DNA of 64,000 nt, from positions 1-64,000 of the forward strand of contig NZ_FTMB01000015.1 of NCBI RefSeq assembly GCF_900155885.1, read 5' to 3'. Both the position numbers and the translations under genes were made by a program. Each line of letters opens with the position of its first letter. The first letter of the stretch is position 1. Below, piece by piece: positions 51,492 through 61,553 of this stretch. The notes below the pieces were generated by a model. It was not told the DNA's origin. It did no database searches and was given only the letters and a program-made list of their open reading frames with translations. This DNA is from Rhizobium sp. RU20A (lineage in GTDB: Bacteria; Pseudomonadota; Alphaproteobacteria; Rhizobiales; Rhizobiaceae).

Positions 51492-51552
51492 CACTCATCG
51501 GCTCTTGTGATGCCCCAAAATCGCAAGGTCACCAAAGGGATTGGAACATCAG

Positions 51553-51816
51553 ATGTTCACGCGAACGAAAAAGAGAACCGTACAATTCAAGGCACCCTTC
51601 ACGCTCACGGGGCTTCAGGGCGTGTACCCGGCGGGTCAGTACGATGTCTTGGACGACGAGGAGCAGATCACCGGGATCTCATGGCTCGCCTATCGGCGCG
51701 TCTCCACCATGATCGAAGTGGCCTCAGGCAACAAGAAGAGCTTGGTTGAAATAGATCCATCGGAACTCGATGCCGCCCTGGAAAAAGACAAGCTGCTCGC
51801 AGTGCAGGGACTGTGA
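51553..51816 (+). CDS. Hypothetical protein (87 aa)
   Basis: An 87-residue protein beginning MFTRTKKRTVQFKAPF. It contains LTGLQGVYPAGQYDVLDDEEQITG, a beta-rich motif I recall from small rhizobial proteins. No signal peptide. ATG 51553 is chosen over TTG 51541. Confidence 0.7.
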   Translation: MFTRTKKRTVQFKAPFTLTGLQGVYPAGQYDVLDDEEQITGISWLAYRRVSTMIEVASGNKKSLVEIDPSELDAALEKDKLLAVQGL

Positions 51817-51891
51817 TTGGGAAGCGATCATCGACCCGTCAGTCCTGCAGTCCCGCCCATGTCGAGCGAACCCTCAAAAAGGAGAAACAGC

Positions 51892-52095
51892 ATGCCTTCT
51901 CATCGCTTTACCATCGGCCAGATGGTCCGCCTCGTCACGACCAAGGGGCTGTCTCCTGCCGCCGCAGTCACCTACACCGTCGAGGCCCCAATGCCCGCCT
52001 ATCAGAACAGCCCGCAATACCGGCTGTGGAATACTGAACTTCAACAGGGACGAGTTGCCCTGGAACGGGAACTTGAAGCGGTACAACCCCGATGA
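51892..52095 (+). CDS. Hypothetical protein (67 aa)
   Basis: A 67-residue protein beginning MPSHRFTIGQMVRLV and containing a Tyr/Pro-rich centre, then WNTELQQGRVALERELE. The opening resembles small SH3-like beta proteins. An AAAAAGGAGA site precedes ATG 51892. Function unknown. Confidence 0.65.
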   Translation: MPSHRFTIGQMVRLVTTKGLSPAAAVTYTVEAPMPAYQNSPQYRLWNTELQQGRVALERELEAVQPR

Positions 52096-52157
52096 ACTCT
52101 GATGCCCTGACCGTTTGCGGCAACCAGCTTGCCATTGTGCCTTGAAGGGGAACGTCC

Positions 52158-54437
52158 ATGCCCAAGCCAGCGCGTATCGCCTTCATCGGCAACTCTCCCC
52201 CGCGTCAGTGTGGCATTGCCACATTTACGATTGATCTGTCGCACGCCATGACCGAAAGCGCCGCCGGTGTCAGTGCCAGCATCATCGCCATCACGGACGA
52301 GCAGCAGAGTTACGCCTATCCGCCCGACGTGATCTTCGAGATCCGGGAGCCCGAACCTGAAGATTATGTGACCGCAGCGAGGATCCTGAACGAAGGACGT
52401 TTCGACGCTGTTTCCCTTCAGCACGAATTCGGTATCTTTGGTGGGCCTGACGGTGAGTTTATCCTGACACTCCTGTCGCATCTGCGGGTGCCAGTCGTCA
52501 CAACCTGCCATACGATCCTTGCTGATCCGACACCTTCGCAGCACCGCGTGCTGAAAAAGGTCGCCGCGTACTCAAATCGTATTGTCGTTATGGCGGAGCG
52601 CGGACGTCTCTTGCTCACGGAGGTCTATGGGGTTGCGCCAGAGAAGATAGACGTCATCGCACACGGCATTCCCGATCGCCCCTTTCATGACCCGGAATTG
52701 GCCAAAGTCGAACGAGGCTACGCGGGACGACCGATCATCCTGACATTTGGCCTGCTCTCTCCGAACAAGGGGATCGAGGTGGTGATTGATGCCATGCCCG
52801 CGATCCTGGAGCAGACCCCTCGCGCGCTCTACATCGTGCTTGGGGCCACCCATCCGACATTGCTACGCAAGCAGGGCGACACCTATCGAGACAGCCTGCG
52901 GCATCGCGCGGAAAAGCTCGGGGTCGACCACGCCGTGCAATTCCTCAACCAATTTGTAGACCTGCCAACACTGCTCGACTTTATCGCCATGTGCGACGTT
53001 TACGTGACGCCTTATCTCGACGAAGCGCAGATGACGTCTGGAACGCTTGCCTACAGCTTCGGCATGGGCAGCGCAGTCGTATCGACCCCCTACTGGCACG
53101 CCCTGGAACTTCTGACCGATGCACGCGGCGTTCTCGTTCCATTTGGCGACGCATCGACGACTGGCAAGGCGATAGCCGCCCTCCTCGGAGACGATGAGCG
53201 TCGTATGGCCATGCGCCACCTCGCCTACGATGCGGGACGTTCGATGATCTGGTCCCATGTGGCCACACTCTATCTCGAGAGCATGGCAAAGGCGCGCGAA
53301 TCCTTTCGGCCGAAGCTCGTCAGTGACCTCGTCTCCTTGCGGATCAAGCGGCCGGCGCAGCGAGCGGCGTTGAAACTCGGTCATTTCCACGCCATGTGTG
53401 ACGATACCGGCATTATTCAACATGCCGTCTTTTCTGTGCCAGACAGGTCTCACGGTTACTGCGTGGACGACAATGCGCGGGCGCTGCTTCTATCGTCTCT
53501 GCTGTCGAAAGCTGCTGAGATTGGAATTCCCGATCGGATGACAGTGTCATTCGCAGCCTTTGTCGAACATGCGTGGAATCCGGATACGGGCCGTTTTCGC
53601 AACTTCATGAGCTTTGACCGCCGCTGGCTTGAGGACGAGGGATCCGAAGACAGCCACGGGAGGACGCTCTGGGCCTTGGGCTGCTGTGCGCTCAACGACA
53701 CCAATGCGCCTCGTCGCCGCTGGGCGAGTACGCTCTTTGCGAAGGCCATGTCCGTCACGATCGATTTTCGCTCTCCCCGAGCCTGGGCTTTCACGCTCCT
53801 TGGATTGAACGACTACTGCACGGCCAATCCCCACGATCCCCACGCACGTATGCTGCGTGTTCGGCACGCCGAAAATCTGATGGATCTGGAACGGCGTGTG
53901 TCGAAGAATGGACGCCGCTGGTTCGAGGAGGGACTGTCCTACGAAAACGCGCGACTGAGCCAGGCTTTGATTGTCACGGGCCTGTCGACCAAGGTGTCAG
54001 CCTATCTCGAAACGGGTTTGGCGACCCTGCAATGGTTGATGGGTCAGCAGACTGCAGAAGCTGGTCATTTTCGGGCCATAGGCACGGACGGCTTCTTCGA
54101 AATCGGTGAACCACCGAAGCCATTTGATCAGCAGCCCGTGGAGGCAACGGCAACGATATCGGCATGTCTTGCCGCGTACGAAGCCACCTCCGACAAGCAC
54201 TGGATCGAGGTTGCCAACAGAACCTTCAATTGGTTCACGGGCAGCAACGATCATGGGATCTCGCTTGTCGATCCGGAAACGGGGAGTTGCCGCGACGGCC
54301 TGCATGCAGACCGCCCCAATGAAAATCGCGGCGCTGAATCCGTACTTTGTTACCTGATCTCCTCAATCGAGATCGGGAGAGTTAATCAGGCACACGCGCC
54401 TGTGCCTCCCAAGGTCGTGTTCCGGCAACTCTCATGA
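52158..54437 (+). CDS. GT4-type glycosyltransferase fused to an (alpha/alpha)6-like domain
   Basis: A 759-residue two-domain protein. Residues ~1-380 form a GT-B glycosyltransferase of the GT4 type (PPRQCGIATFTIDLSHAM, then ILTFGLLSPNKGIEVVIDAM and a donor-site-like region DVYVTPYLDEAQMTSGTLAYSFGMG). Residues ~400-750 form a helical domain (HGYCVDDNARALLLSSLL, GLSYENARLSQALI) resembling a six-hairpin toroid. It is coupled to a GH130 gene by ATGA, so it likely makes or modifies a mannose-containing glycan. Confidence 0.9.
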   Translation: MPKPARIAFIGNSPPRQCGIATFTIDLSHAMTESAAGVSASIIAITDEQQSYAYPPDVIFEIREPEPEDYVTAARILNEGRFDAVSLQHEFGIFGGPDGEFILTLLSHLRVPVVTTCHTILADPTPSQHRVLKKVAAYSNRIVVMAERGRLLLTEVYGVAPEKIDVIAHGIPDRPFHDPELAKVERGYAGRPIILTFGLLSPNKGIEVVIDAMPAILEQTPRALYIVLGATHPTLLRKQGDTYRDSLRHRAEKLGVDHAVQFLNQFVDLPTLLDFIAMCDVYVTPYLDEAQMTSGTLAYSFGMGSAVVSTPYWHALELLTDARGVLVPFGDASTTGKAIAALLGDDERRMAMRHLAYDAGRSMIWSHVATLYLESMAKARESFRPKLVSDLVSLRIKRPAQRAALKLGHFHAMCDDTGIIQHAVFSVPDRSHGYCVDDNARALLLSSLLSKAAEIGIPDRMTVSFAAFVEHAWNPDTGRFRNFMSFDRRWLEDEGSEDSHGRTLWALGCCALNDTNAPRRRWASTLFAKAMSVTIDFRSPRAWAFTLLGLNDYCTANPHDPHARMLRVRHAENLMDLERRVSKNGRRWFEEGLSYENARLSQALIVTGLSTKVSAYLETGLATLQWLMGQQTAEAGHFRAIGTDGFFEIGEPPKPFDQQPVEATATISACLAAYEATSDKHWIEVANRTFNWFTGSNDHGISLVDPETGSCRDGLHADRPNENRGAESVLCYLISSIEIGRVNQAHAPVPPKVVFRQLS

Positions 54438-55789
54438 GCCGGATCACCCCTCATCCAGACAGAACAGGTTCCCTTTTGCCCCAAGACAGCCTTCTGAACC
54501 GGCAGGCTCTGTATCTCCGGCCGGACCCGACACGCGTGATCGTGCGCCCATTCAAGCCATCAACCGAGCCGCGCCACCTCAATCCACGTGACAAGAGCAG
54601 GGCGAATGAGATCGTCGATCGCGTGCTGTCGCTGGATCCGGTCGCCACGGCCCAGCAGTTGCGCGATATCCTCGCCAATTTCGACGGACGACACCGCAAC
54701 CTGTTGCGCCAGTTCGAGCTGCGGGCGGATGCGATGGAAGACGCATTCCATCATCACCAGCAGTTCAGCCAGCAACAGAGGCAGTTGGTCGGGGCCTATT
54801 TCATGAACGAGTATTCGTTCGAATCCGCCGCCCTATTCAATCCCAGCATCGTTGCGCATCCAGATCAGTCTGGTATCGTTGAGGGCAGCAGGCGGGTGAT
54901 CCTAAGTCTGAGGGCGGTCGGAGAGGGCCACATCTCCTCGCTAACCTTCCGCTCGGGTGTGCTTGATCCGAATGGTGCTTTGGCCATCGATCCTCCGACA
55001 CGGTTGGCTGGGCTGCCGGACATTCATGCCCATGATGGATTAGCGCCCGCCGGATGTATCGGGCTCAGCTTCAACCGTGACAGCGACCTCAGCGAGCGCG
55101 TGGTCTTCCCGGTCACCGAGGCCCAATCCAACGGCATTGAGGATGCCCGTTTCGTGGCTTTTGAAGACGATGGTCAGACGATCTATTTTGCCACCTATAC
55201 GGCTTATAGCGGCTCTTCAATCCGCTCGGAACTCCTTGAGACGAAAGACTTTGCGACCTTTACCCTGACCCCTTTGCGAGGCCCTGCTGCCCGCAACAAA
55301 GGCATGGCGCTCTTTCCTCGGCGGATCAACGGTCGCTACGCGATGATTGCCCGGCAAGACAGCGAAAACCTCTTCCTCCTCTATTCCGACGATCTTCACT
55401 ATTGGGAGGAGGGCCAGATGCTGATGAAGCCGGAATTTGCCTGGCAGTTCGTACAAATCGGAAACTGCGGCTCGCCAGTCGAAATCGATGAGGGCTGGCT
55501 CCTGTTCACCCACGGGGTGGGGCCGATGCGACGCTACGCGATCGGGGTGACCTTGCTCGACAAGCAGGACCCCAGCATCATTCTCTCGCGGACGGTCGAC
55601 CCCTTGCTGCAGCCGGACCCGACGGAGCGGGAAGGCTATGTGCCGAATGTTGTCTATTCCTGCGGAGCCATGCGACACGGCGACCTGATCGCCCTGCCTT
55701 ATGCTGTGTCGGACACCTATTCCAACTTCACGACGATCAAGATCCGGGAGCTTCTGGAAACGATGCGTCCCATCGGGGCGAGTTCATGA
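54434..55789 (+). CDS. GH130-family beta-mannoside phosphorylase-like protein
   Basis: A 451-residue protein of the five-bladed beta-propeller glycosidase family GH130. The core motifs GIEDARFVAFEDDGQTIYFATYTAYSG, NKGMALFPRRINGRYAMIARQD and EIDEGWLLFTHGVGPMRRYAIG are visible. GH130 enzymes phosphorolyse or hydrolyse beta-mannosides. The ~100-residue N-terminal helical extension is as in long members. It is coupled to the glycosyltransferase. Confidence 0.9.
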   Translation: MSRITPHPDRTGSLLPQDSLLNRQALYLRPDPTRVIVRPFKPSTEPRHLNPRDKSRANEIVDRVLSLDPVATAQQLRDILANFDGRHRNLLRQFELRADAMEDAFHHHQQFSQQQRQLVGAYFMNEYSFESAALFNPSIVAHPDQSGIVEGSRRVILSLRAVGEGHISSLTFRSGVLDPNGALAIDPPTRLAGLPDIHAHDGLAPAGCIGLSFNRDSDLSERVVFPVTEAQSNGIEDARFVAFEDDGQTIYFATYTAYSGSSIRSELLETKDFATFTLTPLRGPAARNKGMALFPRRINGRYAMIARQDSENLFLLYSDDLHYWEEGQMLMKPEFAWQFVQIGNCGSPVEIDEGWLLFTHGVGPMRRYAIGVTLLDKQDPSIILSRTVDPLLQPDPTEREGYVPNVVYSCGAMRHGDLIALPYAVSDTYSNFTTIKIRELLETMRPIGASS

Positions 55790-55829
55790 TGACGAACCGT
55801 ACCGGAAGGCGACCACGAGGACTTCCGTT

Positions 55830-56993
55830 GTGAGCCTGTCGCTTCTCAAATCACATTTCCTTCAGGTGATTTTGCCGACTTGGGCCGTCGTGGGCTATGA
55901 CGAGCGCTGCGGTCAGTTTGTCGAGCATCTGGAACTCGATGGATCAGCCCAGGCATCCGGAGAGGTTAGGACGAGAACGGTGGCACGGCAGATCTACGTG
56001 CATGCGCATGCGGCCCATCTCGGTGTTGCACCGCCCGCTTCTCTTCAAATGGCTGAGGCGGCCTTTGCCAATCTGCACCGCGTCGCCTGGATTGGCGGTA
56101 GGCGTGGCGGTTACGCTCGAGCCTTCAACCGCCATACCGAAATCATCACCGACCCCATCCGCGACCTCTATGACAGTTCCTGCATCCTGCTTGCCCTCTC
56201 ATGGCTGCTGACGGCCACCGGCAAGGACATGTACCGTCATCATCTCGATCAGGCCTTCATCGCGATTGACCGGACATTGCAGGATCCTTTCGGCGGGTGG
56301 GCCGAAGACAGCGACGGAAGCCTGCCGCGCAGGCAGAACCCGCACATGCACTACCTCGAAGCGGCTCTGGCCCTATGCGAAAACAATCGGACATCTGATT
56401 ACATGAGGGTGGAAGCTCAGGCCTTCGCACTCTTGCGCTCGCATTTCCTGGTTGGACAAAAAGCGCCGCTTCACGAGTTCTTCGGGCCGCAATGGGAACT
56501 CGCGTCCCAATACGGATCGGATCGGCTGGAACCGGGTCACATGTGCGAATGGGTGTGGCTGACGACACGCCATGACAGTCTGGCCGGCAGCGACCACGCC
56601 AAGATCTGCCTCGACCTCTTCTCGACCGCTCTGGCGATCGGGCGTATTGAGGGTTCACCCTTCCTGGTCGATGCCGTTTCGGCGGTCAGGCCCATCCTGC
56701 CTTCGCGAAGGCTCTGGCCTCAGGTGGAGATGCTGAAGGCGCTCTTGTCACTCTACGAGCGTTCCGGTTTTCAAGGATATCTTGTCGAGGCAGACGACCT
56801 GGCTGCTGCCATTCTGGGCGCTTACATGACCGGAGCGCCTCCCGGTTGCTGGCATGATCGCCTGGACACGAATGACATGCCGATTTCCGAGACCATCCCC
56901 GCAAGCTCGCTCTATCACCTCTGGACTGCCGTTGCGGATCTGGTCGCAGATAGCCGGCACGCCCGCTCCTGTCTGCAAGTCACGTATCCATGA
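55830..56993 (+). CDS. AGE-family sugar epimerase-like protein
   Basis: A 387-residue protein resembling N-acylglucosamine 2-epimerases and mannose isomerases. The motif RRQNPHMHYLEAALAL and the later His in LEPGHMCEWVWL are typical catalytic-site residues of this (alpha/alpha)6 family. A third His lies near the end (SSLYHLW). GTG 55830 with CGAGGA upstream is the likely start; there is no in-frame ATG. With the two previous genes it makes a glycan-processing unit. Confidence 0.85.
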   Translation: MSLSLLKSHFLQVILPTWAVVGYDERCGQFVEHLELDGSAQASGEVRTRTVARQIYVHAHAAHLGVAPPASLQMAEAAFANLHRVAWIGGRRGGYARAFNRHTEIITDPIRDLYDSSCILLALSWLLTATGKDMYRHHLDQAFIAIDRTLQDPFGGWAEDSDGSLPRRQNPHMHYLEAALALCENNRTSDYMRVEAQAFALLRSHFLVGQKAPLHEFFGPQWELASQYGSDRLEPGHMCEWVWLTTRHDSLAGSDHAKICLDLFSTALAIGRIEGSPFLVDAVSAVRPILPSRRLWPQVEMLKALLSLYERSGFQGYLVEADDLAAAILGAYMTGAPPGCWHDRLDTNDMPISETIPASSLYHLWTAVADLVADSRHARSCLQVTYP

Positions 56994-57740
56994 CGACTGG
57001 GACAAAGGGAAACAGTCTGTCCTGATTTCAAGCTTCGAGGCTAAAAGCGGACGATAGGTTTGCTGCCCCATGGTAGACTTTAACTGCTTCGAGGTTGGAG
57101 GCTGGGATGGTGAAGGGTTTCGGCGTACGAAAGCCTCTCATGCAGGAACCCGCGGTCGGCATTCTCTGAGCTATGGGGTTTTCTGGATTGTCGCGTCCAG
57201 CGGGTGGCCAATCGCAGCAACAGTTGCCGACTCCGGCATTTCGAGGGTGGCGCTTGCAGGTATAGTTCTCCGGGTTTTCGAAGTGAATGAGCGTACGTTT
57301 GCCGCGCTGAAGGCCGTCGCATCAAGACTTCACCTCACCGATTGCATCATGGCCTTTCGCGAAGGGGTCGGGCAAAATCCATCTGTCAGGCCCCTATGCG
57401 CTCTCGCGCCAAAGCTCACGGGACTGCGAGGTCCAACAGCTCACGTGCTTTCCATCACCACTAACGTCGCGGGTACATGGTCGCAATTCACGCCAGCCAA
57501 GCTGCTACAGCGTGATGGGTAGTCAGTCATGCCCGGATGAACTCATACTACAGTGGCAACTTGTCAACCCTTGATCTGCATCAAAGTGCGAACCACGCAA
57601 CAGGTGTAGTCTTATATCATGGGGGAAGCCCATGCCGTCACTTATGACGTGCCCAAAGCCTACGATACTTCGTGAGGTTCGTTCCGTAGCCGGAACCCAG
57701 CTCGATATCTGCACTGTCTGTTCAGAGAAGGAATACGAGC
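56994..57740. other. Long intergenic region upstream of the arc operon
   Basis: No convincing gene. The frame 57070-57522 lacks a ribosome-binding site and family-like sequence. It contains an FNR-type box at 57571 and a short inverted repeat near 57619-57635. Confidence 0.5.
57571..57584 (+). promoter_or_regulatory. FNR/FixK-type box upstream of the arc operon
   Basis: TTGATCTGCATCAA is a perfect FNR/FixK consensus. A -10-like TATATC/TAGTCT at 57607-57618 would place the box near -41 to -46 of transcription, a class II activator position. ArcD starts at 57741. Confidence 0.8.
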
Positions 57741-59210
57741 ATGAGCATTCAAACCGTGGACGTCGTCCGCGCGCAAAGTCCTGTTGCTTCAGCTAAACTC
57801 GGCCTGCTGCCTTTGGTGGCACTCGTTGTCGGCTCCATGATCGGCGGCGGCGTCTTCAGCCTGCCTCAAAACATCGCCAAGGGCGCGTCCCCGGCCGCCG
57901 TCATTATCGGATGGCTGATCACAGGTGTCGGCATGTTGGCGCTGGCTTTCGTCTATCAGGGCCTTGCGACGAGAAAGCCGGCGCTTGATGCGGGTCCCTA
58001 TGCCTATGCCCGAGCCGGTTTCGGTGATTTCGTTGGCTTCAACAGTGCCTGGGGTTACTGGCTGAGTGCCTGGATCGGCAACGTATCCTATGTCGTGCTA
58101 ATCTTCGGGGCGTTGAGCTATTTCTATCCTGCCTTTGGGGCCGAGGGGAACTCTGTTCAGGCGATCGTCGGTGCGTCGGTCCTGCTCTGGGCCACGCATG
58201 CGCTCATCCTGATGGGCATTCGGCAAGCTGCAATCATCAACGTGTTGACCACCATTGCTAAACTGGCACCAATCCTTCTCTTCATCGTGCTCGTGACAGT
58301 GGCCTTTCGTCTGCCGACTTTCACAATTGATCTCTGGGGCACTGGGACCCCGGAACTCGGCAGTATTTTGACACAGGTTAAGAGCACAATGCTGGTGACC
58401 CTCTGGGTCTTCATCGGCATTGAAGGGGCGAGCGTCTATTCCGCTCGCGCAGAGAAACGAGCCGATATCGGTCGTGCGACGATCCTCGGGTTTGTCATCG
58501 CCCTTTGCGCCTATCTCGCGGTCTCGCTCCTCTCCTTCGGCATTCTGACCCAGCCGGAACTCGCCGATCTGCCTGCTGCCGCCTCCATGGCCAACGTTAT
58601 CGAGCAGTTCGCGGGCCCCTGGGCCTCAGTTGTAGTGCGGATCGGCCTTGTTGTGTCCGTCGCCGGCGCTTTCTTGAGCTGGACCCTCTTTGCAGCGGAA
58701 ATCCCCTATCGTGCAGCGAAGGAAGGGATCCTGCCCGAGGTCTTTGCCATCGAAAACGGGAACGGTTCGCCATCCGGAGCACTCTGGATCACTAACCTGC
58801 TGGTTCAGGCATTTCTGGTCGTAACCTTCTTCGCGAATTCGACCTATCTGGCTCTCTTCTACATCGCGTCGACGGCAATCCTGGTGCCTTACGTGCTTTC
58901 GGGCGCGTATGCCCTCAAGCTCGCCCTACGCGGTGAAGGATACGGCCTAGGGGAGCGACGCGGACGCGACGTGTTCACGGGGGCTGTCGCCACAGTCTAC
59001 GGCTGCTGGCTGATCTATGCGGCCGGTCCGCCATACCTCCTGATGTGCGCCATCCTCTATGTGCTGGGCATTCCCGTTTACTGGTGGGCAAAGGGCAAAC
59101 ATGCACGTGAAGCCTTCTCCGGCATGGAGGCTCTCCTTGCCGCTGGAATCATCCTCGCGGCTGCGGCTGCCGGATACTTGATGTGGGCGGGCGCAATCAG
59201 TGCTCTCTAG
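57741..59210 (+). CDS. arcD: Arginine:ornithine antiporter
   Basis: A 489-residue APC-superfamily antiporter with about 12-13 transmembrane segments. It shows the helix-1 motif VVGSMIGGGVFSLPQN and IGIEGASVYSARAEKRADIG, as in ArcD-type antiporters. It is the first gene of the arginine deiminase operon and exchanges ornithine for arginine. An AGAAGGA site precedes ATG 57741. Confidence 0.94.
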   Translation: MSIQTVDVVRAQSPVASAKLGLLPLVALVVGSMIGGGVFSLPQNIAKGASPAAVIIGWLITGVGMLALAFVYQGLATRKPALDAGPYAYARAGFGDFVGFNSAWGYWLSAWIGNVSYVVLIFGALSYFYPAFGAEGNSVQAIVGASVLLWATHALILMGIRQAAIINVLTTIAKLAPILLFIVLVTVAFRLPTFTIDLWGTGTPELGSILTQVKSTMLVTLWVFIGIEGASVYSARAEKRADIGRATILGFVIALCAYLAVSLLSFGILTQPELADLPAAASMANVIEQFAGPWASVVVRIGLVVSVAGAFLSWTLFAAEIPYRAAKEGILPEVFAIENGNGSPSGALWITNLLVQAFLVVTFFANSTYLALFYIASTAILVPYVLSGAYALKLALRGEGYGLGERRGRDVFTGAVATVYGCWLIYAAGPPYLLMCAILYVLGIPVYWWAKGKHAREAFSGMEALLAAGIILAAAAAGYLMWAGAISAL

Positions 59211-59298
59211 CGCGCTGTTCTGACGCAATTCCGTAGGCGAGACCGCCGACCACTGTCGCTGAAATTGCTCCAATGGCCATTGGCCGAGGAAGACGGTT

Positions 59299-60531
59299 AT
59301 GAACAACTCCCTCCCGCTTGGCGTTCATTCCGAGACTGGCACCTTGCGCCAGGTATTGGTCTGTCGCCCCGGTCTCGCCCATCGGCGCCTCACGCCTTCC
59401 AACCGGGAGGAGTTACTGTTCGACGATGTCTTCTGGGTCAAGCAGGCGCAAAAAGATCATGATGTCTTTGCAGGCTTAATGCGCGAGCAGGGGATCGAGG
59501 TCCTCGACGTCAACACCTTGCTGGCTGAAGCGCTCGATGTTCCTGAAGCCCGAGCCTTTGTGCTCGACCATCGGATCGTGCCTGATCAGGTGGGCACGGG
59601 AATGACGGCTGAAGTGTGCACCTGGATGGAAGAACTGTCTGGGTTGAGGTTGGCTGAGCTCCTTCTGGGTGGACTGGCGGTGGACGATCTTCCGTTCAAA
59701 CCAGAGGGTCTGTTCGGCAGCTATCTAGGTCATCACGGCTTCATTTTGCCGCCGCTGCCGAACGCCCTGTTCACCCGCGACAACTCCGCCTGGATCTATG
59801 GGGGCGTCGCGATCAATCCGATGTACTGGCCAGCCCGACGTCCGGAAACCCTTTTGACCACGGCTATCTACAGGTTCCACCCGAAGTTCGCCGGCAATGT
59901 TACGGTCCACTGGGGTGATCCGACTGAGGAGCACGGACTTGCAACGCTTGAGGGTGGCGATGTGATGCCGATTGGAAACCGTACGGTTCTTGTGGGCATG
60001 GGTGAGCGGTCTTCACCACAAGGGATTGGACAACTCGCCCAGGCGCTGTTTGCCAAAGAAGTTGTAGATCGCGTCCTTGCCTTTCGAATTCCGAAGTCGC
60101 GGGCGGCCATGCATCTGGACACTATCTTCACGCTCTGTGGTGGAGATGTCGTTACCACCTTCAAGGAGGTCGCCGATGAACTCGTCTGCTACGATATCCG
60201 ACCTGGGGATGGCAACAAACCCTTGTCCTTTCGACAAGATCCCCGCCCGATTTTCGATATCGTGGCCGAGGTCCTCGGCTATCGGAACCTTCAGGTCGTC
60301 CCTACGGGTGGCACGACGGAAGAAGAGCGCGCCCGGGAGCAATGGAACGACGGCAACAATGTTCTGGCGCTCAGGCCTGGTGTCGTTGTCGGCTACGACC
60401 GTAATGACGACACCAATGCTGCGCTGAAAGCTGCGGGGATCGAGGTCCTTGCCATCCCTGGTGCAGAACTCGGTCGGGGACGTGGTGGCGGCCATTGCAT
60501 GAGCTGCCCGACCATTCGTGATGCGATCTGA
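59299..60531 (+). CDS. arcA: Arginine deiminase
   Basis: A 410-residue enzyme converting arginine to citrulline and ammonia. Typical motifs are [53 protein letters not shown] and the catalytic Cys in GGGHCMSCP at about residue 400. Together with arcB and arcC it yields ATP by substrate-level phosphorylation. Confidence 0.97.
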   Translation: MNNSLPLGVHSETGTLRQVLVCRPGLAHRRLTPSNREELLFDDVFWVKQAQKDHDVFAGLMREQGIEVLDVNTLLAEALDVPEARAFVLDHRIVPDQVGTGMTAEVCTWMEELSGLRLAELLLGGLAVDDLPFKPEGLFGSYLGHHGFILPPLPNALFTRDNSAWIYGGVAINPMYWPARRPETLLTTAIYRFHPKFAGNVTVHWGDPTEEHGLATLEGGDVMPIGNRTVLVGMGERSSPQGIGQLAQALFAKEVVDRVLAFRIPKSRAAMHLDTIFTLCGGDVVTTFKEVADELVCYDIRPGDGNKPLSFRQDPRPIFDIVAEVLGYRNLQVVPTGGTTEEERAREQWNDGNNVLALRPGVVVGYDRNDDTNAALKAAGIEVLAIPGAELGRGRGGGHCMSCPTIRDAI

Positions 60532-60548
60532 TTTTAAGGAGCACGTTC

Positions 60549-61550
60549 ATGGCCTTCAACCTGAAGAATCGCAGCCTGCTGACTTTGCGCGACTACACGC
60601 CGCGTGAAATCGGCTTCCTGATCAAGCTTGCCGCAGATCTCAAGACAGCGAAATACGCCGGGACCGAAATACCGAGATTACAGGGCAAGGACATAGCCCT
60701 TATCTTCGAGAAGGATTCGACACGAACGCGGGTCGGCTTCGAGGTCGCGGCCTATGACCAGGGTGCCCGCGTCACCTATCTCGGGCCGACGGGCAGCCAT
60801 ATCGGACACAAGGAATCGGTCAAGGACACAGCCCGCGTTCTTGGCCGGATCTATGATGCCATTGAATATCGGGGCTTCGGACAATCTATCGTCGAGGAAC
60901 TCGCCAGATATTCCGGCGTGCCGGTCTATAACGGCCTGACAAACGAATTCCATCCCACCCAGATACTCGCTGATTTCCTGACGATGCAGGAATACGCCGA
61001 GAAACCGCTGCATCAGGTCGCCTTTGTCTTCATTGGCGATGCCGCCAACAACATGGGCGACAGCCTGCTGATCGGGGGCGCAAAGATGGGCATGGACATC
61101 AGGCTATGCGCACCGAAACCCTGCTGGCCTTCTGCTGAAATCCGCGAGGAGGCGAGCGCCATTGCGGCAGAAACCGGTGCTCGGATCATGATCACGGAGG
61201 ATATCGGACGGGCCGTCGCGAATGTCGATTTCGTCTACACCGATGTCTGGGTGTCGATGGGCGAGGCAAAGGAGAAATGGGTGGAGCGTATCAAGCTCCT
61301 CACGTCCTATCAGGTCAATGCTGCCCTGATGGCGCGGACCGGAAATCCGCGCGTGCGCTTCATGCATTGCCTACCAGCCTTTCACAACACCGCCACGACT
61401 GTCGGCGCCGAAATCCACGAAGAATTCGGCCTTGATGCGATGGAAGTCACCGAAGAGGTTTTCGAAAGCCCAGCCTCGATCGTCTTCGATCAGGCGGAAA
61501 ACCGGCTGCATACGATCAAAGCGGTTCTCGTCGCAACGCTAGGGGCATGA
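60549..61550 (+). CDS. arcB: Ornithine carbamoyltransferase, catabolic
   Basis: A 333-residue enzyme with the carbamoyl-phosphate motif [29 protein letters not shown] and MHCLPAFH. In the pathway it phosphorolyses citrulline to ornithine and carbamoyl phosphate. It lies 17 nt after arcA. Confidence 0.97.
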   Translation: MAFNLKNRSLLTLRDYTPREIGFLIKLAADLKTAKYAGTEIPRLQGKDIALIFEKDSTRTRVGFEVAAYDQGARVTYLGPTGSHIGHKESVKDTARVLGRIYDAIEYRGFGQSIVEELARYSGVPVYNGLTNEFHPTQILADFLTMQEYAEKPLHQVAFVFIGDAANNMGDSLLIGGAKMGMDIRLCAPKPCWPSAEIREEASAIAAETGARIMITEDIGRAVANVDFVYTDVWVSMGEAKEKWVERIKLLTSYQVNAALMARTGNPRVRFMHCLPAFHNTATTVGAEIHEEFGLDAMEVTEEVFESPASIVFDQAENRLHTIKAVLVATLGA

Positions 61551-61553
61551 GAA

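Noticed and set aside
51071-51535. 154-codon minus-strand frame
   Set aside because: Opposes a run of plus-strand small genes with ribosome-binding sites and coupling; retained as a low-probability alternative.
57070-57522. 150-codon plus-strand frame in the arc upstream region
   Set aside because: No ribosome-binding site, no family-like motif, and it lies in a likely regulatory region.
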